A stretch of 60,516 nt of DNA from contig JAAYPR010000005.1 of NCBI GenBank assembly GCA_012519705.1, forward strand, positions 1 to 60,516, given 5' to 3'. A model generated the notes under the pieces. The model saw only the letters and a program-made list of their open reading frames with translations, searched no databases and had not been told where the DNA came from. The DNA is from Campylobacteraceae bacterium (GTDB lineage Bacteria > Campylobacterota > Campylobacteria > Campylobacterales > Campylobacteraceae). The translations under genes were made by a program, and so were the position numbers. Within the stretch, counting starts at the first letter, position 1. Each line of letters starts with the position of its first letter. Positions 59,340 through 60,516 of this stretch are shown one piece after another.

Positions 59340-60516
59340 TTTTTCTCCTTTTTTAGAAATTTTTTCTTTTTATAAAACATGCTATCTTTAATTGAAACTA
59401 TTGTGTAAGGCAGACCTAGAGATTTAACATACTTTTCACCCTCTTTTAGGATGATTAAATTTGTTTTGTTATCAAAAAACTTTCCATTTTCATAAGCTAA
59501 ATTTCCGCCTACTATGGTAGCTAAAACTTCAGAGTTTTTTGGATTTACTAAAGTTAAATCCGCATCAAAACCCTCTTCTATACAGCCTTTATTATAAAGT
59601 CCTAGAACTCTTGATGGGATATATGAGCTTTTTAAAAGTAGCTCATTTATAGTTAAAGCTCCAAACTCTACAAGTTTTAAACCTAACTTTATAGTCTCAT
59701 TTCTTGGGAAAATTCCCCCATCTGTGCTTATCATATCAACGGTAAAATTTGAGTCAGTTTTATCGATAGCTAGGGCTATTCTTGAAAGTGCTGGGTTTAC
59801 ATCAAAACAAGCGGTTGCTTTTGTTTTCATTTTATCCCAGTACTCAAATGCCTCTTTGCCATAGAGTAGCTTTATAACGCCTTCTTCTTCTTTAGAAATA
59901 GCACAGTCTTTATTTAAAATAGCTTTTTTAAAATCTTCGTAATCATCGTTATATCCTTTAGCTTTTAAACAGTTTCTTGTTACATGACTAAGTGGTTTTT
60001 TATCCTCTCCAACTTCTGAAGATGTACCATTTATAGCAGATAGATAAGACTCAGATATTAAGTTTTTATTTTTTTTAAGCATAGTTAGTGCCATATCACT
60101 CTCTTTTGAGACTTGGTAAATTTGACCACGGCAGTAGCTATTAATATGTGCTATATGAAGTGAGTTTTTACCAGCTGCTTTAACAGCGTCTTTCATACCT
60201 AAGATATTACTTCCATTATCTGAGTTTCCAGCGTGATAAGCGATGTAAATTCCCAAATCATTACAAATTTGAATAACATCTTTTGATGTTTCAAAAGTTA
60301 TAGGAAAGTGTCCTCCCATGATTTTTAGACCTATTGAGCCTTTTTTCATACTCTCTTTTGCAAATTTTTTAATCTCATCTTTTTTTATCTCAAGTTTATT
60401 GAATCCATTTTCTAGGCAAACTCCATTTAAACTTGCGATATTTAAACCAACATTTGACTTTTTAACTACATCGTGAAGAAACTCAACTGGTCCTTTAAAA
60501 TCTGTAGCTGTAGTAA
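59336..60516 (-). CDS. Amidohydrolase family protein, 5' end outside window
   Basis: The frame is open to the window edge, so the N-terminus is missing; an internal ATG at 60349 is not the start, because homologous-looking codons continue upstream (TDFKGPVEFLHDVVKK). The visible part has AYHAGNSDNGSN, HIAHINSYCRG and MISTDGGIFPRN, a pattern of metal-ligand histidines and an aspartate in amidohydrolase-fold enzymes (D-aminoacylase and adenine-deaminase relatives). The C-terminal FDADLTLVNP matches the end of the composite fold. The substrate is unknown. Confidence 0.78.
   Translation of the reverse strand, partial: TTATDFKGPVEFLHDVVKKSNVGLNIASLNGVCLENGFNKLEIKKDEIKKFAKESMKKGSIGLKIMGGHFPITFETSKDVIQICNDLGIYIAYHAGNSDNGSNILGMKDAVKAAGKNSLHIAHINSYCRGQIYQVSKESDMALTMLKKNKNLISESYLSAINGTSSEVGEDKKPLSHVTRNCLKAKGYNDDYEDFKKAILNKDCAISKEEEGVIKLLYGKEAFEYWDKMKTKATACFDVNPALSRIALAIDKTDSNFTVDMISTDGGIFPRNETIKLGLKLVEFGALTINELLLKSSYIPSRVLGLYNKGCIEEGFDADLTLVNPKNSEVLATIVGGNLAYENGKFFDNKTNLIILKEGEKYVKSLGLPYTIVSIKDSMFYKKKKFLKKEKK

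Overview
The window looks like chromosomal DNA from a low-GC Campylobacterota bacterium, most likely a Campylobacter other than C. jejuni. The support is its AT-rich coding style, RNase J with a long basic N-terminal extension, a DUF4492 gene ahead of cydAB, short QueF, Fur-family and DnaA proteins typical of the group, and both class Ia and class III ribonucleotide reductases. No species assignment is possible from sequence alone. Nearly all of the window is coding. There is no CRISPR array or prophage, and the one insertion sequence has a frameshifted transposase.

Layout. Positions 1-2.3 kb hold a gene tail, nhaA, tRNA-Val(GAC) and a small exported protein. Positions 2.35-7.3 kb hold a zinc-type ABC importer (znuA, a DUF1007-NicO permease, znuC, znuB) divergent from a Zur-like Fur-family gene and a methyltransferase. 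Positions 7.3-12 kb hold one giant exonuclease/RecQ/UvrD helicase. Positions 12-18.7 kb hold a periplasmic asparaginase, a peroxiredoxin, and an rluB-kdsD-rnj-rsmA run. Positions 18.7-23 kb hold hisF, a nucleoside phosphorylase-like gene and rlmN, followed by interspersed repeats, an IS1595-like element and an rluA-family gene. Positions 23-31.2 kb hold purB and an interleaved ribonucleotide reductase locus: nrdA, nrdD, a 58-residue glycyl-radical protein, nrdG and nrdB. Positions 31.2-36.8 kb hold pcm, an orphan McrB-like ATPase, recJ and pyrG. Positions 37-40 kb hold the cytochrome bd oxidase with small membrane proteins on both sides. Positions 40-45.7 kb hold repeats, a periplasmic carbonic anhydrase, and a lemA cluster with three DUF3137 paralogues plus a fourth nearby. 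Positions 45.8-52 kb hold typA, a rhodanese, the SRP RNA, an HD protein, queF with a charged tail and a degenerate GGDEF/EAL protein. Positions 52-57.5 kb are the replication-origin region: gyrB, dnaN, dnaA and ruvC. Positions 57.5-60.5 kb hold a DUF4153 membrane protein, a Sel1-repeat protein and an amidohydrolase cut by the window edge.

How the parts fit. Deoxynucleotide supply covers aerobic and anaerobic growth: NrdAB for oxygen, NrdD with its separate radical peptide and NrdG for anoxia. This sits beside a bd oxidase and a peroxiredoxin, as expected for a microaerobe. The most striking point is that the glycyl-radical loop of the class III reductase is encoded by its own gene between nrdD and nrdG. 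Other points of interest are DnaA-trio repeats between dnaN and dnaA, the degenerate McrB-like ATPase, the three-domain helicase, the lemA/DUF3137 expansion, and an SRP RNA whose 3' half overlaps a convergent gene.
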